Program-made: the position numbers and the translations under genes
Shown here: positions 12,362 through 22,915 of the stretch, piece after piece
Numbering within the stretch: the stretch's first letter is position 1
Layout of the letters: every line of letters starts with the position of its first letter
The notes under the pieces: model-generated
Told to the model about the DNA's origin: nothing
The model's input: only the letters and a program-made list of their open reading frames with translations
Databases searched by the model: none
Assembly (NCBI GenBank): GCA_037576215.1
Contig: JBANDB010000019.1
Location: forward strand, 503,501-567,500
DNA from: Armillaria gallica
Lineage: Eukaryota; Basidiomycota; Agaricomycetes; Agaricales; Physalacriaceae
DNA length: 64,000 nucleotides
Direction of reading: 5' to 3'

Positions 12362-13346
12362 AGTGGTGTGTACAGGGCGCTGTTTGTACTCCTGGTCACT
12401 GAGAATATTTTAGCATGATATACACAAACAGTGAACATAACATACTGAAGAATGTATCCGATTGGACCCACTCCTCATCGACATCGGTGGAGTTGGACCA
12501 GGTTCCTGTACATCGCAGAGTAGATTCCTTTGAGTTCGGCTACGAGCCTGTCGCCTATCTATTAAGGTTTCGGTATGAGTGTAACGGAGGACGATGCGAC
12601 TCACATAGTAGATGATAGATAACATTGACCATCACCTTGGTTCGAGAGAAACGACCTGCTCCCCAGAGTCTGCTAGTGACCTGGGTGAGAAGATTAGCTA
12701 TCGTGAGACGTGATAAACAGATGAACTGACATAGCAATACTGGGGAGTAACACAACGCAAGGAAATGCTCATTTGGAAAAAGACGTTCGCTGATTCACCT
12801 TCCCCATCAATTAGCATGATCGAGACTGACGCGTACCCCACCATCTAAGCGATGGATCATTCACATACAACACTGACAGCACGAGTACAACATTTTGAAC
12901 AATGTCTGTGTCATCCTTTATCGCACCGCCATTAAGGGTTCGATGTCGCATTTTTGAATAGTCGACCTGAAGATGGTTGTAGCATTACCGTGCAGCGTAA
13001 TGTCATATTCGATACATGCCGGAACCTTAAGCTTTAATCATCAAATAAGAACAGCTTGGTAGGACATTGCAGACTGAGCAAGAGCCTGTGATCGACGCAC
13101 CTGATATGGAGCTAAGCAAACGCATCAAACACGAGTGGATAGTCCAAGTTGTCCTTTTGAGATAAGAACATACTGCTGCAAGCGGTAATGAAAGCGTACA
13201 TCGACCGTCCAGACATGTTCAATACTCCCTAGGAAGAAGCATCGAGACATAGACTCGAGATAGATTAGTATATATCGTAAATGTCTTCGTCCTAATACCT
13301 GGATGAACAAGTCCGTGTTATGGATATCGGTCTCTCCCGTTATCTC
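12362..13346. other. No gene recognised
   Basis: Short ORFs on both strands, including 12555-12755 minus and 13125-13367 minus, without recognisable motifs. The first may be an upstream exon of the gene at 11872-12361, but this cannot be shown here. Confidence 0.35.
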
Positions 13347-13743
13347 TGAGTCAACACATGCCTTCACTCGGCCTTCTCAGCATTGGCAGTGACTCGCACT
13401 TTCTCTTACTTTCTCTAACCTTCTTGCTGCTACCAGAATACACTAGAACATTGTAGAATAAGGAGACCTGGACTCTGTAGTATATAAACACTGCCTGTAC
13501 TATTGTATCTTCAGCTATCAACTCACCTTTCAACCTCCACAGTCCCTGTGTGAACCTAAGTGATCAAGATCGGTTACGCTTAGCGCTCGTCGGAAACCCA
13601 GTCAGTTACGCTTAGCGCCCGTTAACGAACTTACGGATCTCTCTTGGTAATCGGACTCAGCTTATGGACATCCTCGCTCTCATCAGGCTTTCTTCGAGTA
13701 TTCACCAACTCGTATATTAGCTTGACTACCCATATTCTTAACA
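13347..13743 (+). repeat. LTR-like repeat, copy 1
   Basis: 397-bp sequence beginning tgagtcaacacatgcc and ending ttcttaaca, with a TATA-like gtatataaac at about 13480. A second copy in the same orientation lies at 16960-17352 with the same ends and overall order. TG..CA ends and the TATA box suggest an LTR read on the plus strand. No 5-bp target duplication is visible, and weak similarity seems to continue past the right end, so the exact right border is uncertain. Confidence 0.55.
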
Positions 13744-14246
13744 GTCCGTGTGAATAATTCGGTGAACAGGACGAGATACACACAAGCGAGTTACGTAACC
13801 CAAGAAGCGTTCCTTAGCTTTCGTCCTTGTCATCTCATTCTCTACAAAGCCAACCAAAACGGCCGAAGAAGTATCAGCCACCAAGAAGTCTGCGATCTGC
13901 TAGGCGTTGCTAGTCTGCCAGTTGATGCAGTGGTTAGAGAGAAAAAAGTTTGTTCGGATGAACCCGGTCCGAATGGAGGGCAGTCGGGTAGGCGGGGTTC
14001 CGGGCGGTACACGGTACATTACCAGTCACTGCCTGTTATCATTTGCTTCCGAGATCTGAACCCCGATCCGAAATAGATGACACAGTCAACCAAATTTGAC
14101 GATAGCCATTTTTCACATGTGTCTCGTATGCAAAGGGCAGAAGTCAATTCTCGGATGCCGCGAAACGGTCTCACTGATGATTTTTCAGGGAGACATGAGT
14201 ACAAGGTACAATAAGAATAAGGTACAATAATTCCGGTGTTTAACAT

Positions 14247-15461
14247 GTGTAACCAGCTTTCTCATACAGATCCAATACCGATCCGCGGAGATCTGAAATG
14301 GTCCAATGCTCCTCATCATTCAGTCGCGAGAAGTAAGAAACCGCAGTGGAACCGCTGACAATGTCAGGATCATTCTCCGCACGTTTCGCAGAATCAGCAA
14401 CCATAACTGATGCATTTGTGCAGGGCCTTTTCTCGAATACACACTCTCTACAGCGCGACTCTGGGCCTTTGCTGTTAGTATAACTGCAAACTCGCTGAGT
14501 AACTGAGCAATAATGACACTGGAGCAAAGGTCATATATGAGGTGCTAATGGACAAGGAGATTCTTACCGCAGCGACCATCGGTTTTGGATACAGTGCCCA
14601 TTCAGACACATCCACCCCAGCATAGAAAATGCCGTTGCGTTTCTGGTTTGTCCCTCTGGCTGTGTGTTGTTCGACTAGCATAGACACCACTACGGACGGA
14701 CACAATCCTTCAGCGATTCGTTTATGCTCATCACTAAGTTCAAATGCCAACCAATGTAGGCGCTCAGTCCAGTTTTGAATATCGCAAGGAGGACAGCTAC
14801 CCCCGTATTCCCAAGCCTTTTCAAGAAACTAAAGAATATGTAAGTGTACTGCATTTGAAAGCGGGACGTAACTCACAATAAAGACTCGTGGTGGAAGAAG
14901 AGACTTCAGAAGGATTACGCTTGCAGCTTCCACCGTTGTTATGGAAAACAGGGAACAAAACTCAACGGCAGGAAAACCGATTTTATAATGAATATTTAGC
15001 TGCCGAAATGAAACAACGCCAGAGAGCATAGGTCTCAACGTCGGATATTGGTTGTAGACGTCACAGATGAATTGGTGAGTGCACGCCATTGGAGATACAC
15101 AGCGGAACTAACAATGTCTTCTTCGAGAATGTACATGAGACAATCCTCTCCATAAACATCGAATACTGTATTCAATAAACCAGGATACACCTCGGCGACA
15201 ATTGACACCGGTGGCTTTGTCTGTGAAACGATTAGTAGCAGAAGGTGACACAAGATTGCGACTGACCTCATTAGAGCCTCCATTTGCTAAACGGTCGGCT
15301 CTCGAACAAAAGGTCGGACCTAATGTCAGTTAACCATCCACCGCTTCCTGTTGAGATTCATGCACATCTTCTTCGCTAGTAACACAATGATTATGACAGA
15401 AAAAGTAGAGCCCAGATCACTCACACGTGCAGGGTTCAAAACATATTCTCGTTTCGACATT
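14247..15461 (-). CDS. Hypothetical Cys-rich protein, multi-exon, probably damaged
   Basis: Minus-strand exons can be joined through plausible introns. A start encodes MSKREYVLNPA at 15461. Then come PPVSIVAEVYPGLLNTVFDV (about 15200), RQLNIHYKIGFPAVEFCSLF (about 14990-14930) and LAFELSDEHKRIAEGL (14755-14705), followed by GIFYAGVDVSEWAL (about 14625-14585). The last exon has CHYCSVTQRVCSY followed by CRECVFEKRPCTN (14520-14410), spacing that suggests a zinc-binding knuckle. It ends near 14247. A stop appears in one likely joining frame around 15290. It resembles uncharacterised proteins common in Agaricomycetes, from general memory only. No function is proposed. Confidence 0.45.
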
Positions 15462-15792
15462 ATCTGCAGGTTTCACACTGAAAAATAAAAGACACAGCGC
15501 AGGCAGAGCCAGTTTTATACTGTAAATTTTCTAGAACAATCGAGGCGAAGGTGGGGGCTGATTCAACTCTAGTACAACACACGATTAGAACGGCTTAGAC
15601 TCGTAAACGCAGGCGACAAATGTCCGAGAATGACGTGTTGATTAGATAATGCGACACCGCCTTAAACATTCAAGGCACAGTACGGCTTGAAACTCCTAAT
15701 CTAGAACACACGAACACTAAACCTAGTACTACGTTATTAACGCTCAGTCTTGCGAAGCGCTTAGAAATCTGCGACCGGTAAGAATTATGTCT

Positions 15793-16218
15793 TTAGCAAA
15801 ACATAAACCTGATATACCTCAGCACCCGAAGCTCAATGTCTCGCAGCTTGGCTGAGACCATCTCAGCCCCCACAACCTCAATCTCCAAGGCGGTGCTTAA
15901 CACCAATACGTCGCTATATATGTGGTGTGATTCATCCGGAAGCGCGAAATTTATCAGATTGTTAGCGCGAACATTTACGACCTTGGAGTTTTGATCAACC
16001 ATGTATAGATACAAATCGTCTTTTCCCGGTTCGCGTAGGATTTTACTAACAATGTCGGCAAATCCAGCTAAGGCACGTACCCAATAACGCGACGCGAACA
16101 TTAGATACCCACACCACTTCTTAATGGAAATAGTGGGTGCCGAACAGTAAAGCCCTTGATCGTTCGTGAGGCCGCTGATGGAATTCACGGTGAGTAAGTC
16201 ATCCAGAATAAACAGCAA
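15793..16218 (-). CDS. Hypothetical protein fragment
   Basis: A 141-codon open frame on the minus strand with protein-like composition, for example GKDDLYLYMVDQNSKVVNVR and ESHHIYSDVLVLSTALEIEV. No motif or family recognised. It lies just upstream of the gene at 14247-15461 on the same strand and might be part of a neighbouring gene. It ends at a stop at 15793. Confidence 0.35.
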   Translation of the reverse strand: MLFILDDLLTVNSISGLTNDQGLYCSAPTISIKKWCGYLMFASRYWVRALAGFADIVSKILREPGKDDLYLYMVDQNSKVVNVRANNLINFALPDESHHIYSDVLVLSTALEIEVVGAEMVSAKLRDIELRVLRYIRFMFC

Positions 16219-16382
16219 AATTACGAACCAAATTCATGTTGAGTTCAACACTACGGTGTTGTACCACTGCAGAGGTTGTGCAAGGTTACATATTAAACTG
16301 TCTCCACCGAGTTACCACTAAGATCGCTATTTAACTTGCCCATAATAGGAGGCCCCACCTAATAACAGTGCGTCGCCTATAA

Positions 16383-18030
16383 AACCACTGTAGTGAACAT
16401 GATCCTGACAAATGCAGACCACCAGTCTCCAAACATACTCTGCCCATACCTGAAGATGTTCTTGAAGAAATCATGTGCTTAGTTCCACTTCGAAGCTTGA
16501 AGTCTCTCGCCTTAGTCAACAAACTGTTTCAACGAATATCGTATTCACATCAATTTCGCTGCTTTACCACTAGTCCTTGGTGCAATTTGGGAGCATGGAC
16601 TGCTTTGCTTGAAGTAGAGCCAATGATCGCAGGATTCGTACAAGATAAAACGATAACAGGGGACAGCGACGGAGATGATAGCTACCGGATCTTGGCCGAA
16701 GATTTCTTGGGCTTGTTGCCCTCCGTCCGGAACCTTTACCTCGACGCATACGACTTTGTTTTCAAAATTGTTGCACCACGGCCACATTTATCTGTTCGAC
16801 ATCTTCGCCTTCACAATGGGCAGCTCAACAATATCTGGGATGAGGTCAAGACTCAAAATTGTGATTCCCCATTTAGGAACCTTGATCATCATTGACCTTG
16901 TAGCGCCAAGATTCAAAGCCTGCCTGTTATGGATTTCACGTATCCGTTGACTTGGTGCGTGAGTCAACACATGCCCATACTCGGCCTTCTCGGCCTTAAC
17001 AGTGACTCGCTTGTATTTCTATTACTTTCTGTTACTTTCTTGATTCTTTGTACCAATAATAGAATATAATGGAACCTTGTAGAATAATATTGACTTGAAC
17101 CTTCCCTTAGTATATAAACTCATAGATAAATTGTATTAGGATTTTTCTTAATCTAATTTCACTACCTTTCAACATCCACTTAACTGTGTGATTTAAGCAT
17201 TCCTGATTGGTTACACCTAGCGCTTGTTAGCACCCATATCAGATCCCTCTTGGTGGTTGGAACTCGGCTTTCGGACATCCTCGCTCACGACTTGGGTTTT
17301 ACTCGAGTATTCATTATCTTGTGTATTACTCAAAATACCCTGATTCTTAACACTGCCCCGAATTATTTTCGATACGTATTCGTAAATCGACCATTCTTAT
17401 AGGCGTCTTTATAGAAACCAATAACGAAGACCTCCTGATCAAGTGCTTCGAGGCACTTGCCGGCAATGATTGGTTTAACAGCATTGTTGTGTTAGCGGTG
17501 CGTTCAACTGCTGCAGCGATCGAGACGACTACTCGAAGATTCCCTTGTGTTCTGAAACGAATAGAATCTTTGACGCTGTTGAGTATTGGTACGCTTCCTA
17601 TAAATAATTAGAAAAGTAACTGATTTCAATCATAGACGTGCTCGGAAGGTCACCCAAACTCAAGTTGGGAATGGAACTGAATGTATTAACGAAGCTTACC
17701 ATCAACTGCGCTACTGACGAAGAACAGCTTGGGCCAAACATCACAAACCTTCCTGCCTGCAGAGCCCTAATGATTATTCACGTACTTAGTTGCATTCGAC
17801 GCAGGGGAAGACGCTGTCAAGAGTGGCAAACTGTGGAGCAGGGACTATCAGCATCCAAATTTCCCTCTCTTCACAATGTCAAGATACACCTTTTCTTATC
17901 GCCCCTCCTCGAATTAACGGAGGAATTGCAGCGAACCAAAGACGAAATTGTGCACGCCTTCCTACATTGTAATCGTGCACATGTTACCGATGTAGATACT
18001 AGTCCACAAATAGCTTGCCGTATGCTATGA
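16383..18030 (+). pseudogene. F-box protein pseudogene split by LTR-like repeat
   Basis: The first part encodes an F-box at 16440-16560: LPIPEDVLEEIMCLVPLRSL followed by KSLALVNKLFQRIS, the usual L-P-x-x-hydrophobic and valine/cysteine pattern. F-box proteins link substrates to SCF ubiquitin ligases through Skp1. A leucine-rich region follows (FLGLLPSVRNLYLDAYDFVF, then VRHLRLHNGQLNN). The frame ends at a stop at 16893-16895. After the inserted repeat, coding sequence resumes (ETNNEDLLIKCFEALAGNDW). A clean intron from gtacgc to atag precedes VLGRSPKLKLGMELNVL and a final exon stopping at 18030. The initiating Met is not certain. The repeat and the stop indicate a pseudogene. That the two halves are one gene is inferred from strand, order and style. 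Confidence 0.6.
16960..17352 (+). repeat. LTR-like repeat, copy 2, inside F-box pseudogene
   Basis: 393-bp copy of the repeat at 13347-13743, same orientation, with a TATA-like tatataaac near 17111 and the same ends. About 3.2 kb lies between the copies, with no reverse transcriptase, so they are more likely two independent solo LTRs than the two ends of one element. No clear target duplication. Confidence 0.55.
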
Positions 18031-18410
18031 ATCGTCAATCAGAGACATGTTTGCGCAGTGCATGTATAAACAATTGAAGTCGTCTCTTCAGTTCCAAAAT
18101 TATACGATTCGAAGTTATTGAGTGCTTAATAGAATCGTTGTGGCCGCTGGTTCAGCTTATTTCGGCTTACACCCATTCCGAGTCCTGTGGATATAGGTAT
18201 CCGGTCACTATGCCAACCTAACTCCCGATTTTTGATTGTCCAACATAGCGCTTGCCGTCGCTTTCTACCTGGGTTGACCGTGGGAACTCTTTGGTATCCT
18301 TCAACATTTTCCTGGGAATTGATTGCCTTTCTCATCCTTTCCGTGTCCTCTCCCTCTTCATTCTGATCTTCCACGGCCGTCATTTTTCCCTTTCTACACC
18401 ACGTCCGACG

Positions 18411-21089
18411 ATGAGCAAGAAGGCTTCGAAATTGACCAAGACGTCTGGGGAATATCAATGAACATCGCGAAATTGTTCTGGGAAAAGTGCACGGCCACCC
18501 GCCGTGGCCCGGGATGGTAGGTATGCTGAACATTGTCGAGGGCGTTTCTGGTACTAACAGCGACGGATATCCAGGTAGTCGATCCCAACGATGCACCGCA
18601 GCGAGTTCTTGACGACCGACCTGCACTGGCAGGCAAAAAAGCAAACTTGTACCTTGTGCGATTTCTCCCCGCCGACGATTTGTGCGTGCCTTTGAGTTCT
18701 TGCCAGAAATTTTTCTTGGCTGACAATCAGCTACGCTTAGCTCCTGGCTAGCGCCCAAGGATATCTCTGAGCTCCAACAACACAAAATGGAGGCGTACAT
18801 CAACGAGCCATTCGAAAAAGTCGGATGATCTCTTGACGGGCTGCAAGGCTGCGCAGGACCTTTCTGAATGGGAGAAGCACAAGGCTGAGCAAGCAGAAGT
18901 AGCCGCGTCGAAGGATGTCTTACGAGGTTGACCAGCTCCACAGCGAGAATGAGGAGAAGCCGAAGAAACGGAACCGGGACAGTGAAGGCGGCATATCAGC
19001 CAGGAAGCTCAAGACGAGCACGACGTGTGACGCAAAGAAGACTCTGCTGAAGAGTAGGAAGGGTGGAAAGAAGAAGGAGAATGTCGAGAGTGAGGACGAT
19101 GGCGAGGTTGACGAAGACGTCGGCACCAGCAAGAAGAGCACGAGTCCTCCCCCAGCGAAGAAAGGCAAAAGGGATAAACAAGAGCATGGTGAAGGTGCAT
19201 AGTTTCCTTCTCTTTGTACCACTAACAATGGTATATTGACGTAAATTTCTTTCCAGGCGACGTAGCAAACGATCACGAGGCCCTCAAGGTTTGCGAATGG
19301 CGGTACAGGCTGCAGAAGACATTTTTGAGCAATAAGGGGGACCCGAAGGAGGAGGTACGTCTGCTACCTGATGTCTGTCTCCTTATCGATTGGTGTTTTT
19401 CCCCCAGGATATGCCAGAGATGGATAAACTGTTCCACACCGTTGAGGCTTACCAGTCTATTACCATTCACTACCTCACGGTGAGCTCTTTCCTCCATTTT
19501 TTACATTCATCGAGGGAGTTTTGGCAGAGCTACCTTCAATTCTTTCTTTTTCTCCGCCCTTTTCCGACTTTTCTTCATGGCTTCGTCCATTGTATGCGCG
19601 AGCCTTTTCCATTCACCTTCGCCACGAGCGTATCCGTTTGTAGCCTCTTATTTGCGTCCCCCAGTTGCGTTGGCTTCATTTTCCTTTCGTTGTTGTCTTT
19701 TTTCAGGCAAACATCACGTTTCCTTTGCCCGCCCTTCCTTTTTCACTTCGCTTCGCTGATATTTTGTTTCTTTGGATCAGTTATGGATACACCGTTCTTC
19801 GCTCGCTCCCGGTATGACTTTTTTGAGCAGGCGAGCGCACCATTTGTTACCTAATCCTGCGAGGTTCTACTATATCTCACCTTCGACGTCCGATTTCATT
19901 GGACGCGCTGTCTATTGTCATCTTCTGCGTTCTTTTTGCCGGTTTTTCTTGAACTTTGTTCTGTTTTTCTCTCGAAGTGGACTTTAGTTCTCCTTTATCA
20001 CATCGCTGATCCTGTGGGCTCTCTGCTGCATTCTATTCGTCCATTGTCTTTTTTCGTGGCCCGGGTTGTCGGTTTTCTCCGACCTTAATGTCCTTTTTAC
20101 ACACCTTTTGTCCATCGTTGAGGGACCGCTTGCTTTGATTATGGTGCCTTTGCTATCCCTTTGACGAGCAGTTTCCTTATTTCGCCGCTCTTCATTTAGT
20201 CTTGCTCTACCCTTTTATTCAACTCCCGCTAATATTTTTCTGTCACTCAGTTCTCGAAAATCGGCAAGGTCATGCGCCACATCGCTGCTTTGGCTGAAGA
20301 TAAGATCCCCAAAGATAATCAGTTCAAGTTTCGCAAGCGTGACAAAGCCTTAGTTGATCAATGGCAACAAGTTTTGAACGCAAACAAGAACGAGTCAACC
20401 AATGGCGTTACGGAGGGGACGGCCAAGATGTATTTGAATGAAAATGGCAATACCAGTGGAGGTAGGAAAGCAGTTCTGGGGTGAACGGCGCTAATCGTTG
20501 GTCTGTTTCAGAAGATAAGAAGGAAGTCGCAGCATCGGAAGCAGCGCCCGCGATCCCACCTGCTGAAGAGCCACTGAGCACCATCCCTCGACCAGACGGC
20601 GCTGGCGACATATCGATACTAGATGATGTCACGATGTCAGAGACTGGCGTGATATACAGGATGAATTTTGTAGGTCCTCCGTTTTCCATTGCTTGCCGAC
20701 ATATGATCTTCACATTTCCTAGGAACGCTGTAGTATCTTTCTCATTTCTCGTCTTGCATTTCGGTTATAAGGCTTTTACTTTTCCTCGTGGCGCTTCTCT
20801 ACCAAAATCGCTGTGTCACCCCGCTTCTTTCTCGCTTATCTTGGTGCCTGCTAGTATTTTTGTTCGTCGTTTATGCTAACGTATCCCTCTTCAGATAAAG
20901 GATGAATCTGTATTTTCCATGAAGCAAATTGACGTTTTCTTCTTGAACATCTCCATCCAGATGTGGAGGTGTGACGAAGTGACGAGCGTGACCGACACTT
21001 ATCTTTCTTCCGCTCATGTCCATCGGAAGAACATTCCGATTCGCAGAACTGGGGACGGAGAAAGAGCACTAGACGGCCACGTGTCATGA
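18411..21089 (+). pseudogene. PWWP / TFIIS-N-like chromatin protein, degenerate
   Basis: PWWP proteins bind methylated histone H3 and DNA. The ATG at 18411 (MSKKASK) is followed, after a 1-bp frame slip, by the PWWP core VLGKVHGHPPWPGM (about 18470-18511). An intron starting gtaggt and ending ccag follows, then VVDPNDAPQRVLDDRP and KKANLYLVRFLPADD. A second frame slip precedes WLAPKDISELQQHKMEAYIN (about 18749-18810), and further slips occur near 18820 and 18918. A Lys/Glu-rich linker follows. A helical-bundle domain of the LEDGF-IBD/TFIIS-N kind spans EALKVCEWRYRLQKTFLSNK, DMPEMDKLFHTVEAYQSI and FSKIGKVMRHIAALAED (19280-20450). Introns between these exons keep canonical borders. The last exon likely runs 20895-21089. 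The intron at 19480-20250 is unusually long and holds a dispersed repeat. Several frameshifts make this a pseudogene, or sequence errors would have to be numerous. Confidence 0.75.
19655..19915 (+). repeat. Dispersed repeat, copy inside PWWP intron
   Basis: Resembles 22590-22810 in order (tttcaggcaaa, cacttcgcttcgc, tttctttgg, gcgcaccatttg). It sits in the long intron of the PWWP relic. Its class is unknown. It is pyrimidine-rich on the plus strand. Confidence 0.5.
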
Positions 21090-21174
21090 CCTCCGACTCT
21101 GATGCTCAGTTCAAGAATCAATTCCTTCGCCTTGTAACTCCACAAACCGAATCTTTTACTTCGGCCACTTCTCG

Positions 21175-21255
21175 TTGGCCTGTTACGGCGCGGCAAATAC
21201 TGCGGCATGTACATATGACTCGTATGATGTGACGCGACGTCCTTTCTCTCCTTCC
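21175..21255 (+). repeat. Dispersed repeat, fragment upstream of DAHP synthase relic
   Basis: Sequence with gttacggcgcggcaaatac and ggcatgtacatatgac, then gatgtgacgc, matches 22828-22905 (cgtaacggcgaggcaaatac and ggcatgtacatacttatgac). It lies just upstream of the ATG at 21357 and may be part of its old promoter, or a mobile sequence shared with 22.6-22.9 kb. Confidence 0.5.
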
Positions 21256-21356
21256 ACCACCTGCATCACATTCGGGCTTTCGGTGCTCGTCTCTTTCCGC
21301 CCTATCCGTTCGACATCTCTCTTCAGGATTCCACTCATAAATCCTTCTTTCATTCA

Positions 21357-22170
21357 ATGTCTACAGAATGTAGTCCATCTTCTTGGAAATCAAAATCGAT
21401 TGCTCAGGTAGGTCAAGCCTATTTTTTTTGTTTCCATTCCTCAGTCGACCCCTTTCCGTTGTTTCCAGGACGTGACCTATCTGAACCCTGATCAGCTGTC
21501 AAAGTATGCCCAACATAACACGTAAAAACTTCGCCTTCTGACGAAGATGTTTCATAGCGTCCTTTCGAAGCTAGAGCAACTACCTCCTTTGGTTACTCCT
21601 GCAGAAGTGCGTAATGAGGTCTCTTACGAATGTCTTATTATCATTTACTAGTACTAGATTGAACGACTCCAGCATCAACTCAGCCTCGTGCAGCGGAATA
21701 AGGCTTTCCTCCTGCACGCTGGCGATTGTGCGGAGAGCTTTGACGCCTGCACCCAGGTAAGCTTTTCTATTCAGCCATTCTTCCTTGCTTCTGATGCCGT
21801 GTTCAAAGCACAATACCTCCGCCGAGATGGGTCTAATCCTCTCGTTTTCATTGATCCTCATTTGGGGAGCGCGTCTTCCTGTCGTAAGTTCTAAATTTAA
21901 GGCAACTCTTATATACAACCGACCCTCATTACAGCCACGGTTTGGGCACATCGCAGGACAATAAGGTGTAGTCCGACTGAGACTATTAACGGAAAACTGG
22001 TCACGAGCTTCCGGTAAGATCAGTATTGTATTGACATCAGTTTTCTGACTTCTTTCCTTTTCTCCAGAGGGGATAACGTCAACGGGTACGTAGTCATATG
22101 AATGGGCGTGATTATAGCCTCACCATCAAGAAGACTTGATCCAAATGATCGCACTCCGGACCATCAGGCA
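21357..22170 (+). pseudogene. Class II (plant-type) DAHP synthase, 5' fragment
   Basis: DAHP synthase condenses PEP and erythrose-4-phosphate, the first step of the shikimate pathway. From the ATG at 21357: PSSWKSKSIAQ, intron 21408-21468, DVTYLNPDQLS, intron 21504-21557, VLSKLEQLPPLVTPAE, intron 21607-21657, then the family signature KAFLLHAGDCAESFDAC (to 21756). After a further intron comes MGLILSFSLILIWGARLPV (to 21883), then an exon with HIAGQ and SPTETINGKLVTSFR, an intron at 22014-22067, and GDNVNG and DRTPD near 22068-22165. Between HIAGQ and SPTE about 9-10 bases (the usual Y-A-K-P-R stretch) are missing and the frame shifts. After 22170 homology stops, so roughly two thirds of the enzyme, including most of the catalytic barrel, is absent. 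Confidence 0.85.
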
Positions 22171-22589
22171 CATCGATTTCAGTGCCCTCAATAATGCCGA
22201 TCAGATTGTCGTTACTATATTTGGACCACTGCCGGTTTGCTGACTGGAGAGAACTATCGGAACGTTCAATGAGGTCAGTACCGTCTCATGCCTCCTATTT
22301 TAATGTGAATAACAAGACTCATTCTGAAGAGACCGGGCACGTACCAGTTTAAACATGTCGTTTCCTATCGCAAGCGACCCAATGGTTTCATCCAAATGGC
22401 CATGACCATTTCTAGACACAAGCGGCCCGTTCTCGACGTATACAGAAAGGGTATACGTCGCAACATTGGGTGGCTCCATCGATAATGACCAAGCCTTGAA
22501 ACCGTCTCCCAATGCCGCTCCGACATTTCCACTCCGAAAAACTCGAGAGTGGCTAGTTTGGGAAGTAGCAATGCCTCTTCTTCATTTTC

Positions 22590-22915
22590 ATGTCGTTTTT
22601 GTCTTTTTTCAGGCAAAAAGTACGTTTCATTTGCTCCGCTCTTAACTTCTCACTTCGCTTCGCCCATATCTTATTTCTTTGGGTCGACTATGGAAATGCC
22701 ATTCTTTCTTCACTCCCTTTATGAACTATTTGGAAAGGCCAGCGCACCATTTGCTGCCTAACCGTGCGACGCTTTGTCACGTGTCACCTTCAACACCCGA
22801 TTCTCTTGCTTATCTTTGCTTTTATTGGCCCGTAACGGCGAGGCAAATACGACATATCACGGCATGTACATACTTATGACGCATGTGCTGATGTGACGCA
22901 ATGTCCTTTCACCGG
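22590..22915 (+). repeat. Dispersed repeat joining two other repeat fragments
   Basis: The left part (22590-22810) resembles the PWWP-intron repeat at 19655-19915. The right part (22828-22905) resembles 21175-21255. So one contiguous unit here corresponds to two separated pieces upstream. This may be an unrecognised transposon or a duplicated promoter/intron segment. Confidence 0.5.

Noticed and set aside
13347..17352. A single 4-kb LTR retrotransposon between the two ~395-bp repeats
   Set aside because: The interior holds an F-box relic and minus-strand non-TE exons, no Gag-Pol, and the outer flanks share no target duplication.
18126..18941. 271-codon minus-strand ORF
   Set aside because: It is antisense to the PWWP exons, whose plus-strand reading has the PWWP core and canonical introns. 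The minus frame has no motif, so it is a shadow.
18920..19276. 118-codon minus-strand ORF, Ser/Phe-rich
   Set aside because: Reverse of the Lys/Glu-rich linker of the PWWP protein; composition is explained by the antisense strand.
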